The notes beneath the pieces are model-generated. The model did not search any database and was not told the DNA's origin. It saw only the letters and a list, made by a program, of their open reading frames with translations. 64,000 nt of DNA from Zoroaster sp. YZ-2022 (taxonomy: Eukaryota; Echinodermata; Asteroidea; Forcipulatida; Zoroasteridae): the NCBI GenBank assembly GCA_029582265.1, contig CM055828.1, positions 1,178,001-1,242,000 on the forward strand. The letters are read 5' to 3'. The position numbers and the translations under genes are program-made. Shown here in pieces: positions 50,456 to 63,913 of this stretch (position 1 is its first letter; each line of letters opens with the position of its first letter).

Positions 50456-51783
50456 TACTATATCTAATTGAGCAACTTCCTTTTTAGTAGTTTTTATTTT
50501 AAAAAATAGATTTACAAAATATGCGAGAGTTTCCATTTTAAATCTTTGTTAGTTTATTTTACTGTTTTGGCATACCACGACTAGTGTTTCACATACGTAA
50601 GAGGCAGCTGATGTATAGGATTTCGAGCGGAATGGTATGGTTGATATGAATAGCGCCCTCTCGTGTGAAACAAACCCTGACCCATAGGCTATTACGGGAA
50701 AAGATTGTCCGTGAATATCCAATGGCTTCACACACATTCAGGTTTTAATGAGGAAACCTAGGAGATAGTTGCGAATATATGTCCCTAGGGACAGTATCGT
50801 CACGATCAACAGGGCATGGAATCGGAATGCTAGTTTTAGATTAACTAAGTGACTACCATAATACCCCACATGATAAATGAGCGAGTAAATTTCAGTCACT
50901 GTGTTAATCTTAAACTAGGACATCTATTCCATGCCCCTGTCGAAAGTCTGCTCTGATCGTGACGGTACTGCCCCCTTAAGATCAACCATGCACTCACTGG
51001 TTGTCTGGTTCCCTTACCACCCATGTATATATCACCACAGTTTAAAAAAACACCGTATATTTAGATACAAGCCACACTTCGATTCCAACACAAGTGTGGA
51101 CCAGTCTGTACCCTGACTACCATGCACTATAATGAGCAGGTGCCTGGACGGCTCATGTTCAAAATATTGTCCTCAGATTCAAAATACAAAATTAATTAAT
51201 AAATAATCATGAGGCTGAATCATGCTGTCTGATAATGAACGCAAAATTCGTCGAATGTAAACTAATGATGTCAACTATTGGTAAGTGTTGGAGAGGTTGA
51301 GGCGCCAAACATCCAAAATACCTACAAAGAAGTCAATTGGTACGATTACAAGACAACAGGGAGAATACCACAACAGACAGCTGGTAATCTCCAACTGTGG
51401 GGAACAATTGATCTAATTGGTTGCGAAAAAAGAAGGAGGGGCAGTAACGACCAATCAGTGATGACCATGTGGTTAGTGTTCCCTTAAAGAATAATCGATT
51501 TAATTGGTTTCAGAAGAGGGAAAGGTATAGTGTTGTCCAATCAAGCTAATGGGGAGAAAAAAACTAAGTGTGCATGGTTAATGTACGTCTTTAACAATAA
51601 CTGCTAAATTGGTATTGGAACCATGGAGGTATAACCTCCATGTTGGAACTAACTTGAAAATAAATAGAATGTGTTATAGCATCTAGCTCCTTTTCTGGAA
51701 TGTGTGCCTCAGTTGTATTTATTGCAATTTCTATTAATATACTTTAAGTACGGATTGCATATTACACATTATTGTCAGACCTT
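50456..51783. other. 3' flank of SLC16-like gene and intergenic DNA
   Basis: No further exon recognised. Apart from the MITE at 50787-50981, the sequence is AT-rich and featureless. Small frames at 50931 and 51278 show no domain signs. Confidence 0.45.
50787..50981. mobile_element. MITE family B, copy 2
   Basis: Foldback element homologous to 43265-43493. Same GGGACAGTATCGTCACGATC start, CAGGGCATGGAATCGGAATG, TAGTTTTAGATTAACT and complementary right half ending GTGACGGTACTGCCCCCTTA. Confidence 0.8.
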
Positions 51784-52274
<491 letters not shown>

Positions 52275-54410
52275 GGAACATGATTTTATTTATAAAAAAT
52301 GATGTAGGCCTAAGTTTTCGTATGTCTTTTATCGAAGGTAATACATATTTATAATAACAATTGTTGTTCTTTTGTGTTCATTGATGTTAGTTATTATTTT
52401 GTGCGTTTTCCTAGTTTGAGTTTAATGTTTTGGGATATTCATATGAAGTATAGGACATTGTTATTAACTAAAACTAAATTAATATCAAGTCCGTGCCAGT
52501 TGGATTGACAGCGCTTATCTTAATAGATTATCAGGAGTTATTTAGAAAGAGGTCTGGACAAATCTTGTGATTGTCACACCATGGAGGAAAGAGCACATAA
52601 GAGATGTCAAAAGCGGAATTGCAGACATGACATTCCATAAAAGAAGATGATTAATTAAAGGTGGAGAACTTAAGATGTGGGTGGGAGATTGGTAGGCCTA
52701 TATAGGAAGAATGATAAAACAAAGTGGTTAGTGGAGGGGTGGGGAAGTGTCGAGCTACTGAATTGTGGCTCTACAAGCTGGCGCAGATGGACAAGGCCAG
52801 GGAGATTGGGGTACAACAATAGGGTCTAATTACAGGGGCGGAGTCTCAGAGCAGGCGCTGAGAAGTAACAATTCAATTAACAGCGGACAAGGAGGTGTTA
52901 AATGACAGCTGATTTGGGGAAAAGCTTAAAGGCCTGTGAAAGGGAGTCTCTTTTTCATCACGTTGCCCTGTTATCATAATTCGGTCGTTGTAAATAGTAT
53001 GGTCTGGCATCCTGTGTTCGTGCACTGTAAATGGTCTTGTTTGGGGCGAGTCTGAGTTTCTCTGTAATCAAGGAATCTGGCCTAACAAAGCTGAAGAGCT
53101 GTATGCTGAAAGTCGAGACAGGATGTCTGGATCTGATATCTAAAAAAGATTTTCCGAACGATATTTTAGTATTTTAAAAACATTTAACAAAGACAGAACG
53201 GATGGGCATTTTGCATAGCAAATGTGCAAACAATTTACTTGTTATTGTGAAAGTACCCTTTTTAAATGCAGTGAAAATCTGAACTGAATGAGAAGTCTGT
53301 TGTGCTATCAAATGACGCCACCTTTTGACATAAGACGACTGGTTTTAGGCCAAAGGAATATTCGTGAAATAACTTCATGAAAATGACACTCGAGAATTGA
53401 AATGATTTACAGAGTGGTAACATCAGCCACGTCGTCAAACATCCATACACGAGCTTCACACAATAATATTGCCGCCATTTTCCACTTCACAGAAGCCTGT
53501 ACTGCCATATCAATGTACATCAATTTCCCATCACTACGCCCACAAAGTGCCCTCAGACAAACTTCTGACCCAATTGAAAACAGATTTATCATCAAACAAG
53601 TGTTTATGCAAGACAAACGTTTCTGTTTTCATGAAACAGGGCAAACTTCAATTCGATAAAATCATATCTATAGATTTATGAATGTCGGCGACAAATATAA
53701 TAGGGCCTATCACTAGTAGTCTGCAGAATACACAAACGCTTCCCTGAAGCTTTGTTTATTATAGATGGTGATTTTCTTTCATTTTTAAGTTCCCGGCTTA
53801 ACATTCAATAATTCCCTTTTCCCGTATCGTGGTTGACAAGCTTGATAAAACAGGACTATTTTATTGGCAATTGTAAAACTGTAAACCTATTTTGTCACAT
53901 TTTGCACCCGCCGTTTTTGAGGAGCCAAATCAACATTCGTGTCGTAATTACACTGTGTTGGACATTTGACATAACACCGATACTGTTGTCTTTCTTATCG
54001 GGCTCTTGTCAGTTTAGTCATAGATGGGTTTAGTAAAATATTAGCCGATGGGTAAATATAACCAAACTGTAGTATCAACAAGATTAGATCAAATGCTGTT
54101 GCTACCGTAGACCGAGTTACAGAAAAGTAAACAAAACACATGGAAATTTGTCCACTGAAAATTTGTCAGTTTTTGCAAGGACTGGAGGTTTAAAATTAAT
54201 TTCAACAGTACGTGTTGAAAATGGAGGTTCACATGAACACATTTACTTAATTACCTAGCGAAATGAATGGGGTTCCTTTAATTGCTTTATTTGTATTTCT
54301 TCAAATTGTAAACAATGTTTCAATGGTAGGACTTTACCTTTCCAGTTTTTATAACACGAGCCGAAACTTTTTTCTATTATACTATGAGCTGAGGTTTTAC
54401 GTGTCTGTAT
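52275..54410. other. intergenic, no gene seen
   Basis: About 2.1 kb without recognisable exons. Small frames at 53402-53681 overlap one another in several frames and show no domain. No repeats were obvious by eye. Confidence 0.4.
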
Positions 54411-55440
54411 AGCCTATATCAGCATCTTCCAGGACATATATACAAATGCTACCGCCACGATCCACATCGATAAAGATGTCTCAAAAGAAGTGAAAATAAA
54501 GAGAGGGGTACGACAAGGAGATACAATATCCCCAAAGCTTTTCACAGCGGCATTGGAGGAGGTGTTTAAAAAATCACATCTGGAAGAAAAGGGAATGGAT
54601 ATTGATGGAGAAAAACTCACAGACCTAAGATTTGCCGACGATGTAGCTTTGGTTACAACATCAGTAGAAGATATGGAGGAACAGCTAACCAAACTAAGCA
54701 GAGAAAGCAAACAAGTGGGTCTAACAATGCATAAGGATAAAACTAAATACATGACAAACTTTGACACAAACATAGATATTGTCATTGAAAACCATAAACT
54801 AGAGAAGGTGGAAAATTACAAATACCTGGGCCAAACTCTAAGAATGAAAGACACATCGAGAGAAGAAATTATGTCGAGAATCAAAGCAGGTTGGAGAAGT
54901 TTTGGCATGTACAAAGACATATTGACCGACAACAACATAGCAATGTCACTTCGAAGAAGAGTGTACAACCAATGCATCCTAACAACCATGACTTATGGAG
55001 CAGAAACATGGACTACAACAAATGAGCTGAACAACAAATTGATAACAACACAGAGAGCCATGGAGAGAAAAATGGTACATTTAACAATACAGGATAAAGT
55101 TAACCATAACAAAATACGAGAGAAAACAAAAGTCAAGGACATCATTGAAAAGATAAAAGAGACCAAATGGAGATGGGCAGGCCATGTGTTAAGGGTCCAG
55201 GACAACAGGTGGACTAGGCGATTGACAGAATGGCAGCCTAGAACAGGCAAGAGAAAGAGAGGACGGCAAAAGAAAAGATGGAGAGATGACATAACAGCAC
55301 ACATGGGCACGGCAACATGGACAAGAGTGGCTAGAGAGAGAGACAAATGGAAGTTTTATGAGGAGGGCTTTGTCCAACAAATGGATGAACTATAGCCTTG
55401 ATGATAGCCTTTAATGATATCTCAAATAGTTTTACAATAA
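54411..55440 (+). mobile_element. 5'-truncated RTE-type LINE
   Basis: One open frame starts without a Met at about 54411 (YISIFQDIYTNATATIHIDK) and runs to a TAG at 55393-55395. It covers the second half of a reverse transcriptase: GVRQGDTISPKLFTAALEEV and LRFADDVALV (FADD catalytic box), then the thumb and the C-terminal part TYGAETWTTTNELNNKL, RAMERKM, KWRWAGHVLR and RWRDDI. These motifs fit the RTE clade (inferred). The N-terminal half and the endonuclease are missing, typical of 5' truncation by incomplete reverse transcription. The 3' tail is short, CCTTGATGATAGCC plus AT-rich DNA. The frame is intact from its start, suggesting a fairly young copy. Confidence 0.85.
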
Positions 55441-58400
55441 ATGATGTAGGCCTAGTCGTCCGAATCGTGTGCGACAATCGTGTGCCATGGATTTAATTGA
55501 ATAAACAAACAGCTGGGTTTTCTCAACTTCTGTATTACGTTATTTCTGATTGCAATATTGACTTCGGCTGCGTGTGAGTGATTTAATCACATCGCAATCA
55601 CAAATTGACGGTTCATTTTGTCTGTTTTCTTCTGTTAATAGTCCTATACATGATGCACATAATTATTGTAACGATGTATCATGTCATGCATACTATATGA
55701 AACTGAAAAGTGATGACAATTAGAACTCACTTTCTAAATAGAACAGACATACCGGTATAGGCTATAGGCTATTATATATATTAAAATGCATCATGACCAA
55801 AACCAAATCATCAACACCACAAGCACTAAAAGGTTTGATATAAAAAATATTGAAATATTGCACAACAGACGAATGATAAACCATATTCATGGAGTGTCCA
55901 TCTTTTTTCTGCCAAATGTTTGTAATATATTTTTGGAATATATTGGCAGAATTGTAATTTGAAATCTATAGCTACTGTTGTTAATGTTTTGTAAACTATA
56001 ACTTGTATAATTTCCTACATGCGTCGTATACCTAGTGTCCAATAATGATGTTCTTCTTTGCTATCACTGAAGCAGAGCAAGTCACAGTCTTTTGCCTAAG
56101 GGGATCCAGGATCATGAACATTGCATTATTGCACTTTTCAGATGTAGTTGTTCCGGTACATCCGCCGGAACAAGCCCCATCGGAACAAGTCTTGCTTTCC
56201 TCCCGGTATAAACCTTTCCGCTACATCCTCATTGAGGAAAAAATAACAGGAGGCGGAAAAATAACAACAATCATAATAGACTGTCTGCCTAAATTGTCTT
56301 TCAGAGGTTTGCTTCTGTAAGTAGGCCTGATGATAATGGAAGAACGCCATAGTACGATAAGAATTATATTGTTGGTGCCTATACAGAGAAAAGCAACTAG
56401 GCTGATAATAAAGAAAATAACATGTAGCCAGGCCTGGATCTATTCAATAAGCTTTATAGACCTAACAGAAATTTGTCTCTGAAATTATCTTCAACCTAGG
56501 AACGAAAACATTGGTTTTCCTCCTTGGTTCTGGTTAATGGAATTCCACAGTCAGCAGTAATGACTGTCAATAACGGTTAATGATGTGAAACCTCACGACC
56601 TTATTTCTGTCTTAATTACATACACGACATCTCTGAATGGACTGGGTTTCAATAAGTTGGAGAAAATCAGGCAAGAGTCCCAGTAATACTGACTGACAGA
56701 CGACACAGTGTGTGGTGTCGAAGGAATTTAATAAAGACCCGAGCTGTTAACTCCATGAATTCCATTGAATCTTCAGGTTGCTTGATTAATACACTCTGAA
56801 GATGAGTTGAAAACAAATCATGAGGAAGTGACGATCATTCTAAAAGTCAAAAGAAAACTACCACAATGTTCATAAAGTTTTGAGCAAATGAAACATTCAA
56901 AAGACTTCAACAAAAAAGGTTATATTTGTAATTCCCATCAAGTAATTCCCATCTAATAGGCCTATGACACATTTCTGTTTAAACTGAAGAAGAAAACGTG
57001 GATCCAAACTGAATTTTGGAATCCAGTGAAGATTGGCAACGAGTTTAACTCGGCAAAATAAATTATTGCGAATAGTACTGAGTATGTTTGAACCAATAGT
57101 TTAAAAAACGGGCACAAATAGCGCATGGATTCAAGGGTACAGGCCTATCACCCCATCACAGTGTACTGAAATAGCTTCGCCATTTTATTCAAACGATTTA
57201 TGTGACTCCTGTCTGAAGTGTTCACTTATCAATGTTAATTATTTAAGAAAATGGAGGAAAGAATACACGAAGAACATACAGATTTTTGCAACCTCTAATC
57301 CCCGTAGTTAAAGTAAAGAAACAAAATCTTGTATCATTTCAAGTCAGTTCTTTAAAATTATTTATATATTATATAACTTATATGAAAGACTAATTCTAAA
57401 AGAAATACAAAAGTCGAAAAAACTAAAACATTTCAAAATCCAGTTTTTGCATTGGCTGCACGAGTTGTACTCGTCTATAGACTGTCCTGTCAATCACACG
57501 TCACTCTATGATTGACAGATGTACAACACGCCTATAATTGTTTAGTTGCTACTGCGATACAATTAAGAATGAATGGACAATAAAGGTTCATTAGACCATG
57601 ATTAGACTGAGTTCATTGGGCTGTGAAATGTGTCGTAAACAATTCCACCACTGGGAGAACCAGCGCTTGGACGTCCTTGATTTATAGGAGAACTGACAGC
57701 TCGTTTTTAATATAATTATCACATGATGTTCTTATTAAATTATAACCATCTGGCTAAATTAGAGAGGAAATCACATGTTTCTTGCTGCTAAATATACTAG
57801 GCCTACGTTTTTTCTTGACAACAAACAAACTCATTCTTTATGTTCATATAGGCCTACATTTCTATTTGAATCATAGCCGACATTAAACACCAATGGTCTC
57901 TGTTAAACATCAATGGTCTACAAGTCATTAAACATCCAACTTGTGAACGTTTCTGCTCAACTTTATGCATAGTCTTGAGAAACCTGTGTATTATCACCTG
58001 AGACAATAATAGGTCTACTAGTTAAGGATGATTGGTATCTTTACCGACTTAATTAAGTTAGCTTTCGGATAATAGTTCGGTAATGTTGTACGCAATGTTG
58101 TTTCTCCTCGCCAATCGAGCAATTTGTTCCCATCCAAAAATAATGTTTAGTGTAACCCAAGTCAGGTGAACAGATTGCGATTCGTATCTCTGGTTGTACC
58201 AGATGGTTTAGGCCTCTGTGATAAACGCTGACGTGGAGTTAGTGGAAGTTATTAATCCGTTCCGTATTTACTTTTTCAAATTCCAGTCTATAAAATTTCC
58301 TACAATTAGGCCTACTTCAGAAACGGTTGGTTCTTCAGGTGGCACCCAGTCACAAAACCTACAAAAAGTACAAGGGCGGTTATAGCTCCCGTATGGCTTC

Positions 58401-59850
58401 ACAGACCTATGACCTTGGAGAAAACTGGAAATTGTTACAACACTTTGTTATGACTCCGCGGGACACAGTTATGAGATTATTGAAAAAACAAATTGTTGCC
58501 GCATGGGAGGGTAGAAAAACTACGATGATTGACAGGCGTTAGGAGACTCGTTTCCAGTCGTTTACTGTAAACATTTCAGCTCTGTGTAATTGGTAATCCA
58601 GTTTCCATTTATTTAAAACTTCGACCCAAAATAGGCCTATATATCGGGAATAGTTGTTCTCCCTCTGTTCAAATGAGTAAGGGATTATCATGGTGAATGT
58701 GTATGATGACTATAGGCTCACGGTGGCTGAAAGGTCCACCACGGTCAAAATGGCAATACTTCATTTTTTAAGGAGGCAAGGCACTTATCCCTTCCCCATC
58801 CACTGTCGAAAGCTGAGAGTATAAACGGCATAGGGGGCCTACTCGAACCATGTACATGTATAGGCCTAAAGCCAAAAGCAGGTATTGGTAAAACACAAGC
58901 ATCTTCTATATAACTCGATAAATACTAATGTGGATGTCAGTTTCAGGCCCGTAGGCTGAGAGATTATGTGGGTGAGAACAAAATCCATACCCCCACCCCA
59001 AGGACAGAGCGAATTCCAAGTGCATTTGAGTTCCACATTGACCAAATATGAACCCTTTTATTAAAAGGTCCAACAAGCCTGAATAATTTGTTGTAGGCTA
59101 CCGGTACGTTATGTATGAACGAAAAACCGCACACCAACATATTTTGATTCCGTAACATCCGACTTGATGAATGTTGGAAGATATTTTCCTGCTAGTTCAT
59201 TCAGTCGAATGATTGACTGACAATGTACTATACAGGGCTATTATCTGTCTGACCATATACACTCTAAAAACTGAAGTGTTAAAATGTAACCCTTTGTAAG
59301 TGTAGCATTCTGTTCAACCCTTCAAGTGTTATGTAAAGGCAAGTCTAACACCCCGTAGTGTCATACTAACACCCCAAGCCAAGTGTAATCCTAACACTTT
59401 TCGTGGTGTTGAATTCTAACCATTCGCCGAGTTTACTTGTAACACTTTCCTGGTGTCGCATTTCATTTTCTTAGGGTGCGTTCGAGTAGCTTCCCCGAGT
59501 TGACCCGAGTGAGCTTCCCGGATGAGCCCAAAGCAAGAGCTAAACGAACGACATACGCACTCTCGTGATGTGGCGGTATTAATGTCAAAGGTCACCATAA
59601 AATGATTGCGGACATTTAATTTTGTTTACCTTATTAATATATTCGGGACGAGACCGACCGTGTGGGACATGGGGTATAAAATAGATGTAAAAATACCAAC
59701 GTACAACCAAAACGCTTCCTTTAATTAACTGTATTGAACTTGTTAAAAATAGTAGTTATCTATACTGAAATAGCTACGTGAAATTGTACTTCTTGTCCTA
59801 ATGGGGGGCGTCATCAATACGTGTCGAGTGACGTCATTGATCCGAGTAAC
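55441..59850. other. intergenic, little recognised
   Basis: AT-rich DNA. Frames at 56045-56320 and 58964-59158 lack coding signs. 59260-59470 has repeated AAGTGTTA/TAACACTT words between CTCTAAAAACTGAAGTGTTA and TTAGGGTG and may be an old repeat. An ORF at 58341-58542 is listed separately. Confidence 0.4.
58341..58542 (+). other. unrecognised ORF, possible exon
   Basis: After a plausible acceptor (TTCTTCAG at 58331-58338) comes a frame of about 65 residues rich in Lys, Arg and Tyr (SHKTYKKYKGGYSSRM, LLQHFVMTPRDTVMRLLKKQ), ending TAG at 58540-58542. It is not low-complexity and does not resemble a transposon protein. I do not recognise it and see no partner exons. Confidence 0.2.
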
Positions 59851-59859
59851 CCATTCTCC

Positions 59860-60047
59860 CCCGAGTCGGCCCGACAATGACGTCAGAGCTAATCGAAAGT
59901 AGTGCGGGCCTGGCGCGGCGGCGCGCGCAGACTTAATTACCCACAATGCAATTTTCTTTGCATGATCGAGGCGGCGGCGGCGGCCATTGATCAAGATCAA
60001 GGCAAAAGATAGCCTTCTACTTGTTCTAGTTCTATTTTATGAAATAG
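59860..60047 (+). promoter_or_regulatory. CpG-rich promoter and non-coding first exon
   Basis: A GC- and CpG-rich patch (GCGGGCCTGGCGCGGCGGCG at about 59903, GGCGGCGGCGGCGGCC at about 59971) in AT-rich surroundings. It ends in a good donor, AAATAG|GTGAGT, at 60047/60048. The next plausible acceptor with coding-like sequence is at 61100, so this may be the start of the broken gene at 61101-62758. Confidence 0.5.
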
Positions 60048-60265
60048 GTGAGTGTTGAAGTAAATGTATGCTAATGAATCATTAGCCACTTGTATATATT
60101 CTGTGTCTGTTTTGACAGAGGTATCTTATGCATTTGCTCCGATGTTATTTGATTTTCAAAACTGATTTTCTTGAATATTCCGTGAGCTTGTTTTTTCTTC
60201 AAAATTGCCACCAGATTCATTTTTCAAGGTGACGGCCACTTGGAAGTAATCTAATTTTAGTGAAT

Positions 60266-60366
60266 GTGGTCTAAACCTGGCCTAGGCCCAGTGTAAACTG
60301 TAAATATTTACAGTAATATGGAAAATATTTACAGTTTACACTGGGCCTAGGCCAGGTCTAGACCAC
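60266..60366. repeat. hairpin with 44-bp arms
   Basis: The left arm 60266-60309 and right arm 60323-60366 are complementary at 43 of 44 positions, around a 13-base loop. The arms contain CCTGGCCTAGGCCCAGTG and TGTAAACTGTAAATATTT. It lies in the presumed first intron after the CpG-rich exon. Confidence 0.95.
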
Positions 60367-61100
60367 AAATATGCAGGCCTACACTAAATTTCATCACCAA
60401 CAGTTTCTACCCGGAGTTATTTTACATGTATGGACGGAATTAATGTAATTAGTGTAATTTGATACTGTAATCTGATACTCTAAACATCAAGGTCAAGTGT
60501 GGAAATTATTAATAATTTTTTTCATCTTTTGCCAATTGAAGAGAGTAAGGTATCAAAATAAAGGTTATGACTTACTGAGTGTGAATTTTGAGATGGGGGT
60601 CATGTTGGGAATACCCATAATGCATTGCAGCCATCCACCAAATATAAACTTATGTTTATCGTTCCTCAGAATAAATATCAATAAATCTACAAGGTATTGG
60701 AAATATGCATTGTATGATAAACAAAAGTGGTTTGTTTATGTTAGAATATGTCAGGGCATAATAATATTACCCATAATGGTTTGAAAACCCCTGTTTATAT
60801 AACAACAATCTTAATTTACAACATTGACACAACATACCTTATCGCTATATCACTATTGTATTGTACTTGGTACATATGACCTCAGATTAACAGCTTTTAC
60901 GGTCGTTTTTTCCCTAAAAATCAAAACTTGATTGAATTTTTTTCTCAAGGCACATTGTCAACATGTGAAATTGCAAAGTAATGTATGATGTAGTATATAA
61001 GATGTTGTTTCACTCTGTCTTAAATTACATGTTGAATAAATCTGTAATCAGTACATGTACATATAGATTATGATAGCATTTGATATTTCGTCCTTTTCAG

Positions 61101-62758
61101 GTTGGAACAAGTATCGAGTATTACATGCAACGTAAGAAACGCCAGAGGAGCCAACCATACCTCCTTTGCCTGGGCTCCTGGGACAACCCAGGACAGTATT
61201 TCGCTATTCTGGACAATGAAGCAATCCCGTGTGACACAAGATATCACAAGTGCAGTAGACTGTATATTCAAGCTGCACTGCGTCTTCCACTTGGAGTACC
61301 CACCAGTGCTGTAGGGTCATTCCGTGTCAGATCACCCAATAGGTTGAACCCCACCCCCTTCAAATTGGTTCATTTTTGGTTTATGGGGTAATTTTGGCTG
61401 AAAAGCTGAAATTTCAAGTTTTAGCCCTGTCGGACCAACAGTTTTTGCACTCTGACCACCATTTCTTTTTGTGATTTGGCCAAAATGGGCGTGATCACCA
61501 TTTTCAAATGACCCTAACCAGTGAGCCAAATTTGTTGATATTTGGTATCTTTGGAAAGGTAATTGTGTAAGGAATGCCATTATTTTTTATGTAGGAGCAA
61601 TTTGAAGTTTGGTGACCTTTTGACCTTTACTTTGACCTTGTGGATCACGTGACCTTGAGTTGAACTTGGATGAAAATTATAACCCAACATGTTCTCTGCA
61701 AAATATCAAAAAATTGGAGGTATAATATTTTTTGTTTGCTTTCCAGCTCTTCTCAAAGTTGGCACACCTGATGCAAAAATGTGATATTCCTATGCAATAT
61801 AGTACATGTACATGCACATTGCAAAACATATGACCAGCTTCACACTCTATGAATAAATAATACTGTACGTGTATGTGAAAATTGTTCCTTGACTCTTTTT
61901 ACACAGGTTGTGCTATTTCAGAAATTGATTGCACCTGAAGAAGACATGGGAATTCCCCAAAATTTAGGTGCACATGTCTTCTGGGAATTTCCATTCTTTC
62001 TCTTTTTGAATGAAATTCTGGCCTGGGAATTCCCAAAAACTGTTATTTCTTAAGGTAAAATTGATCATTGAAAACATGGTTAATTATACAATTTCAGGAT
62101 CATTTAGATTGCTATCGTGGTTATTGCCACTTTAAAAATACATGTAGTTACATTCATTCTCAATCAGGCTGCAACAAAGACAACATACTGGCTGGAACTT
62201 GATCTGTTACACACATGTATTATAGTACATGTACATTGTATAGGATTCGTACATTTTTTCGATATTTTGCAGAGAACATGTTGGGTTATAATTTTCACCC
62301 AAGTTCAACTCAAGGTCACGTGATCCACAAGGTCAAAGTAAAGGTCAAAAGGTCATCAAACTTCAAATTGCTCCTACATAAAAAATAATGGCAAATTTGG
62401 ATTCCTTACACAATTACCTTTCCAAAGATCCCAATATCAACAAGTTTGGCTCACTGGTTAGGGAGATCAGGTCATTTGAAAAATGGCGGTCACGCCCATT
62501 TTGGCCAAAATCGCCAAAAAATGGTGGGCCGTAGCACGAAAACCGTTGGTCCGACAGAGCTAAAACTTGAAATTTCAGCTTTTTCAGCCAAAAATACCCC
62601 ATAAACCAAAAATGAACCTATATGGCTTTTATGTTTTTCTGGAGTTTTTGGCATTGAGGTCACTGCCAAAAATTCCATCTTGTGTGCGGGAGCTGGACAA
62701 CAGCTTGGCTATTCTTGAAAAGAGCGCAAGTGCTGTGTTGGATTCATCAGTCAATTAA
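61101..62758 (+). pseudogene. broken gene of an uncharacterised family, split by a foldback element
   Basis: Part 1 (61101-61314, acceptor CTTTTCAG) reads VGTSIEYYMQRKKRQRSQPY, LLCLGSW, FAILDNEAIPCD. After a one-base shift near 61239 it continues ITSAVDCIFKLHCVFHLEYP and PVL. Part 2 (about 62617-62758) reads LYGFYVFLEFLALRSLPKIP, SCVRELDNSLAIL and ends TAA at 62756-62758. Together they resemble the C-terminal region of uncharacterised animal proteins with a QPYxLxLG ... AVDxxFKxHxVFxxxYPP ... FYxFxx ... VREL pattern; that resemblance is from memory. Between the parts lies a ~1.3-kb foldback element. The frameshift and insertion make a working product unlikely. Confidence 0.45.
61315..62617. 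mobile_element. foldback element with ~350-bp inverted arms
   Basis: The left arm (about 61367-61716) and right arm (about 62256-62617) are inverted copies. The left starts GGTTCATTTTTGGTTTATGG and the right ends with its complement. Both include the GTGACCTTGAGTTGAACTTG and ACATGTTCTCTGCAAAATAT segments. About 50 bases to the left of the left arm are unpaired. The ~540-bp centre has no transposase. It interrupts the coding frame described for 61101-62758. Confidence 0.8.
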
Positions 62759-63450
62759 TCAAGCAGTAGGCCCTATATTCTTGAAATCTTGAAGCAGTTT
62801 CGGGGTGGGATGTACACTCATGGTCAAAAGTAAATGGGCACCGCATATTTACTTCTGTAGCGAAACTATGCATTAGATTTATAATTGTTCTCCTCAACAT
62901 CTCTTTTAGGTGTTCAGCTCAAAAATATTTTGTTTAAATATTTGTATCATGAAAATATCACATTTAAAATATCAAAAAATCAAATGTTGATATTCTGGCA
63001 GGAGATAATTTCTCAAATGCTTGTCAAAGCTTCTAAATGAGAGGACAAAAAAACGCCTATTAAAATATGCCTCGTGAAAATTGATGATAAATGTCTGATT
63101 TTTTTAATTTTAATTTTCCATCTTTATGAGAAATGCAAATACCTCAGCAGGGTTAAGCTCTAGAACTCTACAATTTGCACCAATCTTATTATGTTTGCAC
63201 ACTTAATCATTAATGTAAGTAAAGGATATTATGGAAAATTCGAATTCAAATCATTTTTTCGATATTTTTATAATCTCATATCTTCCTTGGTTGAGATGTT
63301 TTTTCAATTCTTCACCAAAAGTCTTAGAATTTATTGGTCTATAATGCAAAACTGGTTTGGGATCGTAATACTACAAGAATAAAACATTCTATCTGTTAAT
63401 GATATTTTGAAATTGTGATATTTGCATGATACAGATTTGGCTTCTGCTGT
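62759..63450. other. AT-rich intergenic, no gene seen
   Basis: AT-rich sequence without exons or structured repeats that I could recognise. Confidence 0.4.
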
Positions 63451-63451
63451 A

Positions 63452-63535
63452 TCAATGGAAGATGCTGGAATTTAAAAAAAACATGTATGGCTACACATAC
63501 ATTTCAAAGCCTTGTACATTATTCTTATGTAAATG
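63452..63535 (+). repeat. direct duplication, copy 1
   Basis: About 85 bp beginning CAATGGAAGATGCTGGAATT and including CATACATTTCAAAGCCTTGT. Repeated at 63775-63868 with the copies sharing most bases; each copy is followed by a hairpin element. Confidence 0.8.
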
Positions 63536-63550
63536 TTAACTCGATGCGCA

Positions 63551-63673
63551 GTCTTTTACCGTAGGATTAAGACCGATGGGATTGTGGCCACGGGCGAGAA
63601 GGACCAAGCCAAAGGCGATGTCCTTCATCGCCCGTGGCCACAATCCCAGAAGTCTTAATCCTACGGTAAAGAC
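63551..63673. mobile_element. hairpin element, 54-bp arms (copy 1)
   Basis: Arms 63551-63604 and 63620-63673, complementary at nearly all positions around a 15-base loop. Landmarks are GTCTTTTACCGTAGGATTAA and GGGATTGTGGCCACGGGCG. MITE-like; homologous to 63914-63988. Confidence 0.9.
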
Positions 63674-63774
63674 CAAGCATCAAATTTTTATTCCCATTCA
63701 TAAATGCTCTTTTTCATGTTAAAAGTTGTATCAAAATTCTGTGACTTTTGTTGCACACATTTCTTATTTAATAT

Positions 63775-63868
63775 CAATGGAAGATGCTGGAATTTGATTT
63801 TTATTTTAAAACATGTATGTCTACACATACATTTCAAAGCCTTGTACATTATTCTTATGTAAATGTTG
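63775..63868 (+). repeat. direct duplication, copy 2
   Basis: Second copy of the segment at 63452-63535, with a slightly longer AT-rich insertion before CATGTATG. Confidence 0.8.
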
Positions 63869-63913
63869 CCATTAGGCCACCTTATTATTAAGGGAATAAA
63901 AGTTTGATGCACG

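Noticed and set aside
56045..56320. 91-codon frame
   Set aside because: No recognisable domain, no clear splice sites, and a comparable frame on the opposite strand.
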